Translations under genes and position numbers: made by a program | Source: Paracoccaceae bacterium | GTDB lineage: Bacteria; Pseudomonadota; Alphaproteobacteria; Rhodobacterales; Rhodobacteraceae | Direction of reading: 5' to 3' | DNA: 64,000 nt | NCBI GenBank assembly: GCA_022823605.1 | Contig: JAJEHS010000003.1 | Coordinates: forward strand, 1-64,000 | Notes under the pieces: model-generated | Databases searched by the model: none | The model's input: the letters and a program-made list of their open reading frames with translations, nothing else | Told to the model about the DNA's origin: nothing | In this document: positions 47,280-55,301 of the stretch, in pieces | Numbering within the stretch: the stretch's first letter is position 1 | How the letters are laid out: every line of letters starts with the position of its first letter

Positions 47280-47772
47280 TAATTTAACAATACGTTCAAA
47301 TACTGGTGCTTATATACCAAATTAGCCTTTTTGTAGAAAATACCCACACACAGTATGTTTTAAGCCGCCTCATCCTCCCGTGTGGTTCGCTCAAGGGTGT
47401 GTTCGGTTATTCCATTGATACCCCGATTGTTATTGTTTAGAAGCCCAATTCAAGGGGAAATAGAACAAAATGACTAGATAGGTAAATAATACCATTTTCC
47501 AGAAAGTAACCATCAATGGACATTTCCCGATTATACTTCAAATTTAGGAGAAACAGCTTCGATTACACCTTTTTATTTGGTAACCAATGGTGCTGTTCCT
47601 AGGGTTGATGATGACACCGCAATATTGTACCGCCATGAGTCATTTTGAGCTGGATTTGGTATTAGTTGTTTTGGTATAATTACCCAAAAATCTACTAACA
47701 CTTAATGAAATAATTGTTATTGTTGTAAAGTATTCAAGTTGAGAAACATATTCAAAATTAAGGGAGAAAATT
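47280..47772. other. Long intergenic region before the second HAAT importer
   Basis: 493 bases. No intact gene. The frame 47490-47648 is open for 52 codons without an ATG and has coding-like composition (see pseudogene entry). The last 60 bases are AT-rich promoter-like sequence; AAGGGAG at about 47759-47765 is the ribosome-binding site of the binding-protein gene. Confidence 0.5.
47490..47648 (+). pseudogene. Possible gene remnant (C-terminal fragment)
   Basis: Open without a start codon from a TAA at 47487 to TGA at 47646. It reads in part PDYTSNLGETASITPFYLV, then VTNGAVPRVDDDTAILYR. Amino-acid use looks protein-like rather than random, but 52 codons is short. The family is not identified. 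Confidence 0.25.
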
Positions 47773-49074
47773 ATGAAGACGACTACACTTATTAAACCAG
47801 GGGTTTCGAGGAGATCTGCTTTAAAAGCTGTTGGAGCGTTAGGTGGAACTGCAATTGCCGCAAGTGCTTTACCAACCTGGTATTTGCAAGCCCAATCCTC
47901 GGAGCCAATTAAAATTGGATTTCAAGTCCATCGAACTGGAATTGGTGCAGCCTACGGTAGATGGTATGAAAGAACCTCTATTGCAGCTGTTGAAAAGATA
48001 AACAGTGAGGGTGGAATTATGGGTCGCCCAGTAGATTTAGTTGCAGAGGATGATGGTACCGACCCTAAAAGAGGAGCTGAAGTTGTTGAAAAACTAACAG
48101 TTCAACATGGTTGCGATGTCGTTTTTGGAACTCTGTTTAGTCACGTGGTTATCGGTTCATCACCTCGAGCTGGTGAACTTAAAGTGCCCTATTTTGTTGT
48201 CTCAGAGGGACATCATGTAGCAAGTGGTATCCTGAATAGATACACATTACAACCATGCATTACGGATGTTAAGAGTCAAGTTGAGGCTATGGCTCCTTTT
48301 GTTAGTGCCAATTTGGGCAAAAAAGTGACCATGATCTATCCCGATTTTGCCTTTGGACATGATCATCGCGATTATTTTTCGGCCGCTATGGAGAAAAATG
48401 GAGGCCAAATTTTGGAAAAAATTGCTATTCCCCCAACAGAAACATCATTTTCCAAGTATTTTCCAAAAATACCGCGAGATACCGAAGTTCTATACCATGT
48501 AATGGTGGGTCCAGCCGTACTAACTTTCGTCAAGGAATTAGGGGAGTTTTTTGGTGGCAGAGGGCCAACACTTTTTGGCTTTATTGACAGTCTGGAAGCT
48601 GTCGACATGACTAGCCCAGGGCTGGAGTTCCTTGATGGAAGCTATTTCTGGGAAGGAATGCCAAGATACTCGCAGGGAGATGTCCTGCCTTTCGACCAAG
48701 CCTATCGTGAATCAGTAGGCTGTGATGCAAATGGTGCTTCATTGACAGATTCCAGAGATGTTTCAACTTATGCCCATATGTTTGGGTGTTGGGAAACACT
48801 CTTTTTACTTAGAGAGGCTATGTCCATGGCAGATTACACGAGTGATCAAGCTTCCAGAGTAAGACTGATTGAGACGGTTGAAAGCATGAGCGATATACCT
48901 GCCTCCATAGAACATCCTCAAGGGCCAAAAATATTCAATGGAAAAACTCATCAGGTTTTCGGGAAACAATATATTACGAAAGTAGAGGATGGTCGTCTTA
49001 ATCTTGCCCATGCAACATCTATTCAGGACACCTTTTATCCTGACGAGGTTGACTACACAGAACAGTCTTTCTAA
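47773..49074 (+). CDS. HAAT-family ABC transporter substrate-binding protein (second importer)
   Basis: 433 residues. A Tat signal is clear: VSRRSALKAVGALGG with twin Arg, a hydrophobic stretch, then LQAQSS. The mature part starts IKIGFQVHRTGIGAAYGRWY, a type-I periplasmic binding fold. Related in layout to amide/urea-type binding proteins, but the ligand is not readable. AAGGGAG precedes the ATG. First gene of a five-gene importer. Confidence 0.88.
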   Translation: MKTTTLIKPGVSRRSALKAVGALGGTAIAASALPTWYLQAQSSEPIKIGFQVHRTGIGAAYGRWYERTSIAAVEKINSEGGIMGRPVDLVAEDDGTDPKRGAEVVEKLTVQHGCDVVFGTLFSHVVIGSSPRAGELKVPYFVVSEGHHVASGILNRYTLQPCITDVKSQVEAMAPFVSANLGKKVTMIYPDFAFGHDHRDYFSAAMEKNGGQILEKIAIPPTETSFSKYFPKIPRDTEVLYHVMVGPAVLTFVKELGEFFGGRGPTLFGFIDSLEAVDMTSPGLEFLDGSYFWEGMPRYSQGDVLPFDQAYRESVGCDANGASLTDSRDVSTYAHMFGCWETLFLLREAMSMADYTSDQASRVRLIETVESMSDIPASIEHPQGPKIFNGKTHQVFGKQYITKVEDGRLNLAHATSIQDTFYPDEVDYTEQSF

Positions 49075-49101
49075 TCGTTTTTTGCTGAATTCCTTCCCGA
49101 A

Positions 49102-50028
49102 ATGGAATTCGGTCCATATTTGATCATCGCCCTTTTCGAAGGCGCGCTAACTTCGGCTGTTATAGCATTAACCGCTGTGGGTTTAAGTGTGGTTTTTGGT
49201 CTAATGCGGGTTGTAAATGTTGCTCACGGAGAATTTTTCATGCTCGGGGCAGTATTTACCTGGTTTATTTCATGGAACCTTGGTTTAAATCCAGCTGCTG
49301 GCTTTATTGTTTCTCTGCTATTGGTGCCTATTGCAGTGGGCTCATTAGCTACATTGGCAGATAGGATAATTCTGAAGAAATTGAATTATGACCCGGAAAG
49401 AACAATCGTGGCAACCATTGGGCTGCTTTATCTCATTCAACAATCAACTCTGATGACCTATGGTCCAGATGCACGACCTGTCGAACCCCCATTCAATCAC
49501 CGTATTTCACTTCCTTGGGTAGAAATGGGAGAAACAGGCTTCCAGATCTATTGGCCTTGGGGATTTGGAATAACAACCTATAAACTAGCTGTTATTTTTG
49601 CAGCGATTGTTCTCCTATGGATTTTGCTAAGATTGTTAACAAGAACCAAATTTGGCCTGCTAATTCGAGCCACCCAGCAAGACAGAGAAATGGCTCTTGC
49701 CTTTGGCATTCCTGTGTCAAGGATCTATGCAATTGTTTTTGGTATTGGTGGGGGCTTGGCCGCTCTAGGGGCCATACTAATTGTTCCAATTCGCCAAGCG
49801 CATTATCTCATGGGAGGTGAACCACTTTTGTTATCATTTATAGTTGTTATAGTAGGAGGGCTTGGCAGTATTCCAGGGACGATTTTTGCTGCAATCCTGA
49901 TAGGAATGAGTGATGGGCTGATATCTGTCTTTTTTTCACCAACTCTAGCAAAAATCGTTGCGACTTTATTGGTCGTTTTTGTATTGATATTCAGACCCAA
50001 TGGATTGTTTGGAAAAAACCAGCAGTGA
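49102..50028 (+). CDS. HAAT ABC permease, LivH type (second importer)
   Basis: 308-residue membrane protein. VVFGLMRVVNVAHGEFFMLGA and VIVGGLGSIPGTIFAA are the conserved LivH segments. It overlaps the next gene by four bases (GTGA). Forms the channel with the following LivM-type permease. Confidence 0.92.
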   Translation: MEFGPYLIIALFEGALTSAVIALTAVGLSVVFGLMRVVNVAHGEFFMLGAVFTWFISWNLGLNPAAGFIVSLLLVPIAVGSLATLADRIILKKLNYDPERTIVATIGLLYLIQQSTLMTYGPDARPVEPPFNHRISLPWVEMGETGFQIYWPWGFGITTYKLAVIFAAIVLLWILLRLLTRTKFGLLIRATQQDREMALAFGIPVSRIYAIVFGIGGGLAALGAILIVPIRQAHYLMGGEPLLLSFIVVIVGGLGSIPGTIFAAILIGMSDGLISVFFSPTLAKIVATLLVVFVLIFRPNGLFGKNQQ

Positions 50029-50963
50029 AAGAAAAGAATCTTATCCTGAATATAGGAGTGGTCTTGCTCCTTGCCTTGCTATTTTTCTTCGTTTCAGACT
50101 ATCATGACGGAATTATCGCACGTATTCTAATCCTCGCTATCTTTGCAATGGGGTACAATCTGTTATTCGGATATACAGGCATGTTGAGCTTGGGTCATGC
50201 GATGTTTTTTGCCACGGGTATGTATGGTTACGGCCTATCTGTGGAGCTATGGAATTTTACTGCATTGGAGGGTTTGGTTTTTTCACTGTTAGTATCGCTT
50301 TTGTTTTCAATGGGAATTGGCATATTGACCCTGCGAACCAAAGGTGTAGCCTTTATGATTGTAACCTTGATGTTTTCTCAGGTGTTTTATCTGGTTGTTT
50401 TGCTTTTTAGTGAGTACACCGGAGGTGATGAAGGTTTTGTCATTTCTCCCCAAGGCAGAACCCTCTTCGGACTAAATTTCGTTGACCCGACAAACAAGTA
50501 TTTTGCATCATTATTTCTGTTTGCGCTGGTGCTCTTGAGTCTAACCCTTTTTGTAAGGACCAGGACTGGAAAGTGTTTTGTAGCCATTAGGGAAAATGAA
50601 CAAAGAGCAGAAATGCTTGGTTATGATGTTTGGAAACATAAATTTCTAGCAATAATCATTTCCGGGGTAATTTCAGGCTTGGGAGGAGCAACCTACACAC
50701 TCATTTTTGGTTATGCAGGGGCTGCGTTCGCTGAAGTTCACTATTCAATTTTACCCCTTCTATGGGTCCTGTTGGGTGGTGCTGGAACATTGGTTGGTCC
50801 ATTAATTGGCACAGTTTTTGCCTTTTACTTGATTGATATATCCAGTGGCTTTACCAGCGCATATTTATTGATTGTTGGATTGGTCATTGTTCTTCTGACC
50901 CTTTTTGCTCCACAAGGATTGGCTGGTGAAATCAAAAGAAAGGTGGCTCCTTGGTTACTATAA
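50025..50963 (+). CDS. HAAT ABC permease, LivM type (second importer)
   Basis: 312 residues, about nine hydrophobic segments. LFGYTGMLSLGHAMFFATGMY and LLWVLLGGAGTLVGPLIGT are LivM hallmarks. GTG start within the LivH-type stop. The end overlaps the ATPase gene by 13 bases. Confidence 0.92.
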   Translation: MKEKNLILNIGVVLLLALLFFFVSDYHDGIIARILILAIFAMGYNLLFGYTGMLSLGHAMFFATGMYGYGLSVELWNFTALEGLVFSLLVSLLFSMGIGILTLRTKGVAFMIVTLMFSQVFYLVVLLFSEYTGGDEGFVISPQGRTLFGLNFVDPTNKYFASLFLFALVLLSLTLFVRTRTGKCFVAIRENEQRAEMLGYDVWKHKFLAIIISGVISGLGGATYTLIFGYAGAAFAEVHYSILPLLWVLLGGAGTLVGPLIGTVFAFYLIDISSGFTSAYLLIVGLVIVLLTLFAPQGLAGEIKRKVAPWLL

Positions 50964-51673
50964 GTCACTTGTCAACCAAAGGTTTAGTAAAAAACTTCGG
51001 GGGTATTAAGGCCATTAAGGATGTGGATTTTGATTTGCCCAAGGGACAAATCAGAGCATTGATAGGGCCTAATGGAGCTGGCAAATCCACTTTTGTAGGG
51101 ATGATAAGCGGAAGAATTGCTCCCTCACAAGGGAAAATATTTTTTGCTGATCAAAACATTACCAACTTACCAACCCACAAACGAATTTGTCTGGGTATTG
51201 CCTATACATTTCAAATCACATCAGTTTTTTCCAGGCTCACTGTCCATGAAAACGTTGCGTTGGCAGTTCGAAGAAACCGACAGTTCAACCGTACAGAAGT
51301 TGAGGAACAAGTTTGTAACATTCTCACGAAAGTTGGGCTTCTTAATCGTTCTTCAAGTGAAGTTAGGGAGCTGAGTTATGGCCACCAGAGACTTCTAGAA
51401 ATTGCAATGGGTTTGGGACAAGAGCCTTCCCTATTTATACTTGATGAACCAACTCAAGGTTTGGCTGAAAGTGAAATTTTGGCCTTTAGTTCCATTCTGA
51501 AATCAATGTCAGGCAACACAACGGTTCTGTTAATTGAACATAATATGGATATCGTAATGGCTACAGCTGAATATATTACGGTGATGAATTTTGGGCAAAT
51601 ACTGGCTGAAGGAACTCCAAGCGAAATCAGATCAAATGAAGCCGTGCAACTAGCCTATTTAGGTAAGACCTAA
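50951..51673 (+). CDS. HAAT ABC ATP-binding protein, LivG type (second importer)
   Basis: 240 residues. Walker A GPNGAGKST, signature ELSYGHQRLLEIA, Walker B LFILDEPTQGLAESE. The start appears to be TTG 50951 within the permease end. One base of overlap with the next gene. Confidence 0.92.
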   Translation: MVTISHLSTKGLVKNFGGIKAIKDVDFDLPKGQIRALIGPNGAGKSTFVGMISGRIAPSQGKIFFADQNITNLPTHKRICLGIAYTFQITSVFSRLTVHENVALAVRRNRQFNRTEVEEQVCNILTKVGLLNRSSSEVRELSYGHQRLLEIAMGLGQEPSLFILDEPTQGLAESEILAFSSILKSMSGNTTVLLIEHNMDIVMATAEYITVMNFGQILAEGTPSEIRSNEAVQLAYLGKT

Positions 51674-52368
51674 TGCTTGAAATCAAGAAAATCAATGTGT
51701 CTTATGGACCTTTGCAGGTTCTTTTTGAAATTTCATTGGATGTAAAGGAAGGGGAAATTGTTTGTTTGGCAGGTCGAAATGGTGCAGGAAAAACAACACT
51801 TTGCAAAGCAATAATGGGGCTTCTTCCAATTTCTTCCGGTGAGGTAAATTTGGATGGTGAATCTTTAATTAAATCCCCGTCACATCTGATACCGAGAAAA
51901 GGCATAGCCCTTGTTCCTCAAGGGCGAAGATTGTTTTCAGAATTGACTGTAGGTGAGAATCTGGAAATTGGCTTGATGAATCAAAGAGATGAATCATCGA
52001 CTTTGGAATGGATATTCTCACTTTTTCCTCGATTGGAAGAGCGTCTGAACCAGGTGTCTTCTACCCTTTCTGGTGGCGAGCAACAGATGTTGGCAATGGC
52101 TCGTGCACTCTGTCTTAATCCTAAAGTACTCATACTGGATGAACCCACAGAAGGGTTACAACCTTCCATGGTGGAACTCATTCGTACAACTACCAAACAA
52201 TTGGTTCAGAAAGGTGTGTCTATTTTATTGGTAGAGCAGCGTTTTGATGCGATTATTGAACTCTCGAAACGGGTTGTGATTATCGAAAATGGACGCAACA
52301 GCATGATTCTGGATCATGCGAGCCTTGTTGCCAATCCTTCTGTATTGAAGCATGAACTTGGGGTTTAA
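51673..52368 (+). CDS. HAAT ABC ATP-binding protein, LivF type (second importer)
   Basis: 231 residues. Walker A GRNGAGKTTL, signature LSGGEQQMLAMARAL, Walker B VLILDEPTEGLQP. LVPQGRRLFSELTVGENL is the LivF Q-loop region. Last gene of the importer; GGGGTTTAAACCCC at its stop is palindromic but has no T-run. Confidence 0.92.
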   Translation: MLEIKKINVSYGPLQVLFEISLDVKEGEIVCLAGRNGAGKTTLCKAIMGLLPISSGEVNLDGESLIKSPSHLIPRKGIALVPQGRRLFSELTVGENLEIGLMNQRDESSTLEWIFSLFPRLEERLNQVSSTLSGGEQQMLAMARALCLNPKVLILDEPTEGLQPSMVELIRTTTKQLVQKGVSILLVEQRFDAIIELSKRVVIIENGRNSMILDHASLVANPSVLKHELGV

Positions 52369-52755
52369 ACCCCGGGACTTGCCTATATCACACTCTACCC
52401 CGAATATGGTGTCCAAGTACAATCCCTAGCAGGGAATGGAATTAATGGCTTCAATATCTTCCAGAATAAAACTCCCGGTTGTTACCAATGTCCCTAAGAA
52501 TGTAATTTATCACAATAAACCAACACACAACCCCATATTAACAAATTAATTCAGCGCCGGAATACCAGAAACCCTGATTGATACCAACCGCCTTCGGTAG
52601 GGTAGTGAAAATGAAAAAAACCTGCATGCTTGCCGGAGCTGGAAGAAGCCTGCCTAGCTACCGCCGGAACGTGCATTTACCCCCTCCATTATTTTTCTTT
52701 GAGGTTTCACCAATCAGGGTTAGATGAAATTCAAGAAAAGTTTTTTTGAGAAATC
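52369..52755. other. Intergenic region before the DotM/Pil cluster
   Basis: 387 bases. It holds one possible short ORF (52611-52727) and no recognised RNA gene. The final ~70 bases are AT-rich. A terminator for the importer operon is not evident. Confidence 0.45.
52611..52727 (+). CDS. Possible 38-residue small protein
   Basis: ATG 52611 has AGGG eight bases upstream and runs to TGA at 52725. The product starts MKKTCMLAGAGRSLP and has no recognised motif; it contains a Pro/Phe-rich stretch. It may be chance: the surrounding DNA has CCGG/AGCT self-complementary segments. Confidence 0.2.
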   Translation: MKKTCMLAGAGRSLPSYRRNVHLPPPLFFFEVSPIRVR

Positions 52756-54132
52756 GTGGTGAAAATGAACAGTGAAAAGCAGTCCAATGGCGATGAGTAT
52801 CTCAGAACAGCCATTTTGATTTTAATGGCGTTTCTTGGTACCGGATCGTTAATCCATTCAGCCAGGGACAAGGCAATGGAATTTATCTCGACGATCGCCT
52901 GGTACCATGTAAAAATTGTTTTGTGGTTTTCGGATTTAATTCCTTTCAATGGGGATATTGATAATTCAATACCTTTTGTTACAGACTCGTTGCTTGATAT
53001 TGAACCTTACCTGAATCCATTCACTGATTTTGGTGTTGACTTGGAATTATGGTGGAAAATCCATCAGGAGGCCAGTGTGGCCTTCCTAATGATCTATTTG
53101 TTGCCAACAATCATGGTTATTTGGCTTTCCTTTGGAAGACGCCCGGATTTGATATTCAGAAGTAGGCATTCACTTGACAGTTTGTGGGAAACCCAGCCAA
53201 TCAAGGGAACAAAGGTCGGATTTCTTGATCGTTTATCACCTGCTTTTAATAGCGGGTTCCAAATCGGGTCAACCACCACTGAAAATGTGGGGCATCTGAT
53301 CAATACCATAAATTCTGGAAACAAATCCGATCACTTGGAACCTGCGCTCAGCCCAGAAGAGTGGTTAATTAGTGAAGGATTGATACCAAGCAAGGATAAA
53401 GCCGAAAAACTAGCCAACAAGCTTGTTCCTTTTGATCAAAATAATGCTGACGAACTATTTCAGAATATCACAATTGACGGAATCAATGAGGTTTTGGAAG
53501 AGAAAATGGGATCTACCTGGAATGGTTTCAAATCCTTGAACAATTATGAAAAGGGGCTGGTCACAGCACTGATTCTGCACTACGACTTCCAACAAGGATT
53601 GGGTCGGGAGATTCTGTTGTTCCTGAATGCCACCTTTGATGCCAATTATCCGGATAAGGACAGGTTTGAACAGGTGCTGGGTAGGAATAGGTGGCTGCAA
53701 GGAAAGATAAGGGAGTCCTTCAACTCGGAAGCAGGCAGGAAACTGGAGAATAAATCACTCATACATGGTTGGAAAAGTACTGCCTTGGTTACCATTCTTC
53801 GAAAGGCAAGATTGGAGGGTGGGGTTCTTCCGACTGTCAACTTTCTCTGGCTGAAATTGATTGACAGGACACTTTGGTACACCCTCAATAATGCCGGCAA
53901 TGCCGTTTCATCTATAGAATCGGCAGGTGTGCATGCGCATTTTCGGGCTGAAATCCAAAGCAATATTCCCTTGTTAAGAAAAAATGTGTTTCAAGCTTCC
54001 CGTTCTCTCCTTGAAGATTATCTGGGCATGAAACAGGATCAGCTTGCCAGAAGAAAACTGCAATATAATCTGGTTCGTCCCATGGGTAACAAACTCAAGG
54101 AATACGCCGAAACTTGGCAATCATCGATTTAG
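52756..54132 (+). CDS. DotM/IcmP/TrbA-like type IVB secretion coupling-complex protein
   Basis: 458 residues. Hydrophobic segments near 17-34, 47-62 and 105-125, then a cytoplasmic domain. ALSPEEWLISEGL (about 197-209) and NFLWLKLIDRTLWYTLNNAG (362-381) followed by ESAGVHAHFRAE are characteristic of DotM/IcmP (Legionella Dot/Icm) and TrbA (IncI plasmids), which recruit substrates to the DotL ATPase. Starts possible at GTG 52756, GTG 52759 or ATG 52765. First of four same-strand, tightly packed genes. No DotL or other Dot/Icm gene is in the window. Confidence 0.82.
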   Translation: MVKMNSEKQSNGDEYLRTAILILMAFLGTGSLIHSARDKAMEFISTIAWYHVKIVLWFSDLIPFNGDIDNSIPFVTDSLLDIEPYLNPFTDFGVDLELWWKIHQEASVAFLMIYLLPTIMVIWLSFGRRPDLIFRSRHSLDSLWETQPIKGTKVGFLDRLSPAFNSGFQIGSTTTENVGHLINTINSGNKSDHLEPALSPEEWLISEGLIPSKDKAEKLANKLVPFDQNNADELFQNITIDGINEVLEEKMGSTWNGFKSLNNYEKGLVTALILHYDFQQGLGREILLFLNATFDANYPDKDRFEQVLGRNRWLQGKIRESFNSEAGRKLENKSLIHGWKSTALVTILRKARLEGGVLPTVNFLWLKLIDRTLWYTLNNAGNAVSSIESAGVHAHFRAEIQSNIPLLRKNVFQASRSLLEDYLGMKQDQLARRKLQYNLVRPMGNKLKEYAETWQSSI

Positions 54133-54147
54133 TTTGGGGATTGTACC

Positions 54148-54615
54148 ATGTGGATATTTATTCCCCTGTCTTTTGCAACCCTGTTCATCATGCAACTTGT
54201 TCCTGATTTGGAAAGGGAAGATGAAGAAAATTACAAAACCCGCATAGTTGCCAATGTTCTGGTTGGAATTCAGAATGAAGCTGTAGCCTATGGAGAAAAA
54301 AACCGAAATTTTGTTGGACCGCTTTCAATAAGTGAAATCCACCAGAAAACACCGCTGAAATGGTACTCGGAAATTGTTCAGGGTAAGGAAGGCCGTTATG
54401 TTTTGACTTGGCTTGATGACCTGAAGCACGATCAAGTCACAAATGGCAATTTTATTGGCTTGCACGAGTTAAGGGACTACGCCCAAAGACCAGATTCCTT
54501 TTGGGGCAAGTCTTCCGTGACGGGAACAGATTCGATCCAGATAGGTAAAACTGTTGTACCCCAGCCCAAACAAATGATTGATGAGAGTATTTTCATCCTA
54601 GGGGAAAAGCTTTGA
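54148..54615 (+). CDS. PilM-like thin-pilus accessory protein
   Basis: 155 residues. One N-terminal membrane segment (WIFIPLSFATLFIMQLV), then a short periplasmic domain beginning with LVGIQNEAVAYGEKN. This layout, size and neighbourhood match PilM of IncI-type thin pili (R64). It lies 15 bases after the DotM-like gene and its stop overlaps the start of the peptidase gene. Family call is moderate; role in R64 is accessory to pilus assembly and not well defined. Confidence 0.6.
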   Translation: MWIFIPLSFATLFIMQLVPDLEREDEENYKTRIVANVLVGIQNEAVAYGEKNRNFVGPLSISEIHQKTPLKWYSEIVQGKEGRYVLTWLDDLKHDQVTNGNFIGLHELRDYAQRPDSFWGKSSVTGTDSIQIGKTVVPQPKQMIDESIFILGEKL

Positions 54616-55301
54616 CAGACACTCTGTATCTCACCGGGATTTCCATCCTTCTTTTCTCAATTGCCGTATCCGGATTGGCTGTTTTGGGGGCAAAAAGGCT
54701 GGAGGGATCTGAGATTGTAAGCCTTCCTGTGATGTTCGCAATAACATTGGTGGGGTGTACTGTTGGTGGAATATTTGGACTGTTGGTTATCGGGGATTTA
54801 TACCATTCAGGAATAATACATTTAGTTCTGATCATGTTTTTTGGGTTGCTGACTGCTGGTGCAATGCTTGATTACTGGACACATTGGGCTCCGCTGGAAT
54901 TACAAATCCCAACTTCTTTTTGTATGGGCATTCTCGGTTGGAGCTGTACCAATCCAACCTTTGGTGAGATAATGGTGAATGGTACCTTGGGACTTGTTCT
55001 GTTGGGACTGACCCATTTCCTTTGGTTAATCCAGCTCAGGTACAATATGGGCATATTTCCACCAATGGATATATTGGCTGCACTTTTACCCATTGTGCTC
55101 TTCGGCGGAACAGAAAAAACTCTCATGTTTTATGCCATTCTGGTTGTCGTTTTATGTTGTTTTTGGACCTGGTCTCGATACAACCGATCGCTCAGAATGC
55201 CCATTGAGATGGAACAAAAATCAATTCCCTTTCTGGTAGTGGTATTTCCCTTGATTCTGGGCTTTATCTTTTGGACAGTTTGGAATGACGGCTATTTTTA
55301 A
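54612..55301 (+). CDS. Prepilin-peptidase-like membrane protein with altered second Asp motif
   Basis: 229 residues, seven or so hydrophobic segments, no N-terminal zinc domain, like R64 PilU and other short TFPPs. The first catalytic Asp is D87 in GAMLDYWTHWAPLELQIP. The second is probably D153 in IFPPMDILAALLPIVLFGG, where the usual GxGD reads PPMD. Expected to cleave and perhaps methylate prepilins such as the PilV-like protein that follows. TTG start at 54612 overlaps the PilM-like stop; its stop overlaps pilV by 17 bases. Confidence 0.72.
   Translation: MTDTLYLTGISILLFSIAVSGLAVLGAKRLEGSEIVSLPVMFAITLVGCTVGGIFGLLVIGDLYHSGIIHLVLIMFFGLLTAGAMLDYWTHWAPLELQIPTSFCMGILGWSCTNPTFGEIMVNGTLGLVLLGLTHFLWLIQLRYNMGIFPPMDILAALLPIVLFGGTEKTLMFYAILVVVLCCFWTWSRYNRSLRMPIEMEQKSIPFLVVVFPLILGFIFWTVWNDGYF

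Noticed and set aside
52620-52670. Shufflon-type inverted repeats near the PilV-like gene
   Set aside because: Only short CCGG/AGCT self-complementary pieces are present; no repeated 19-bp sfx-like sites and no alternative PilV C-terminal segments follow the gene.
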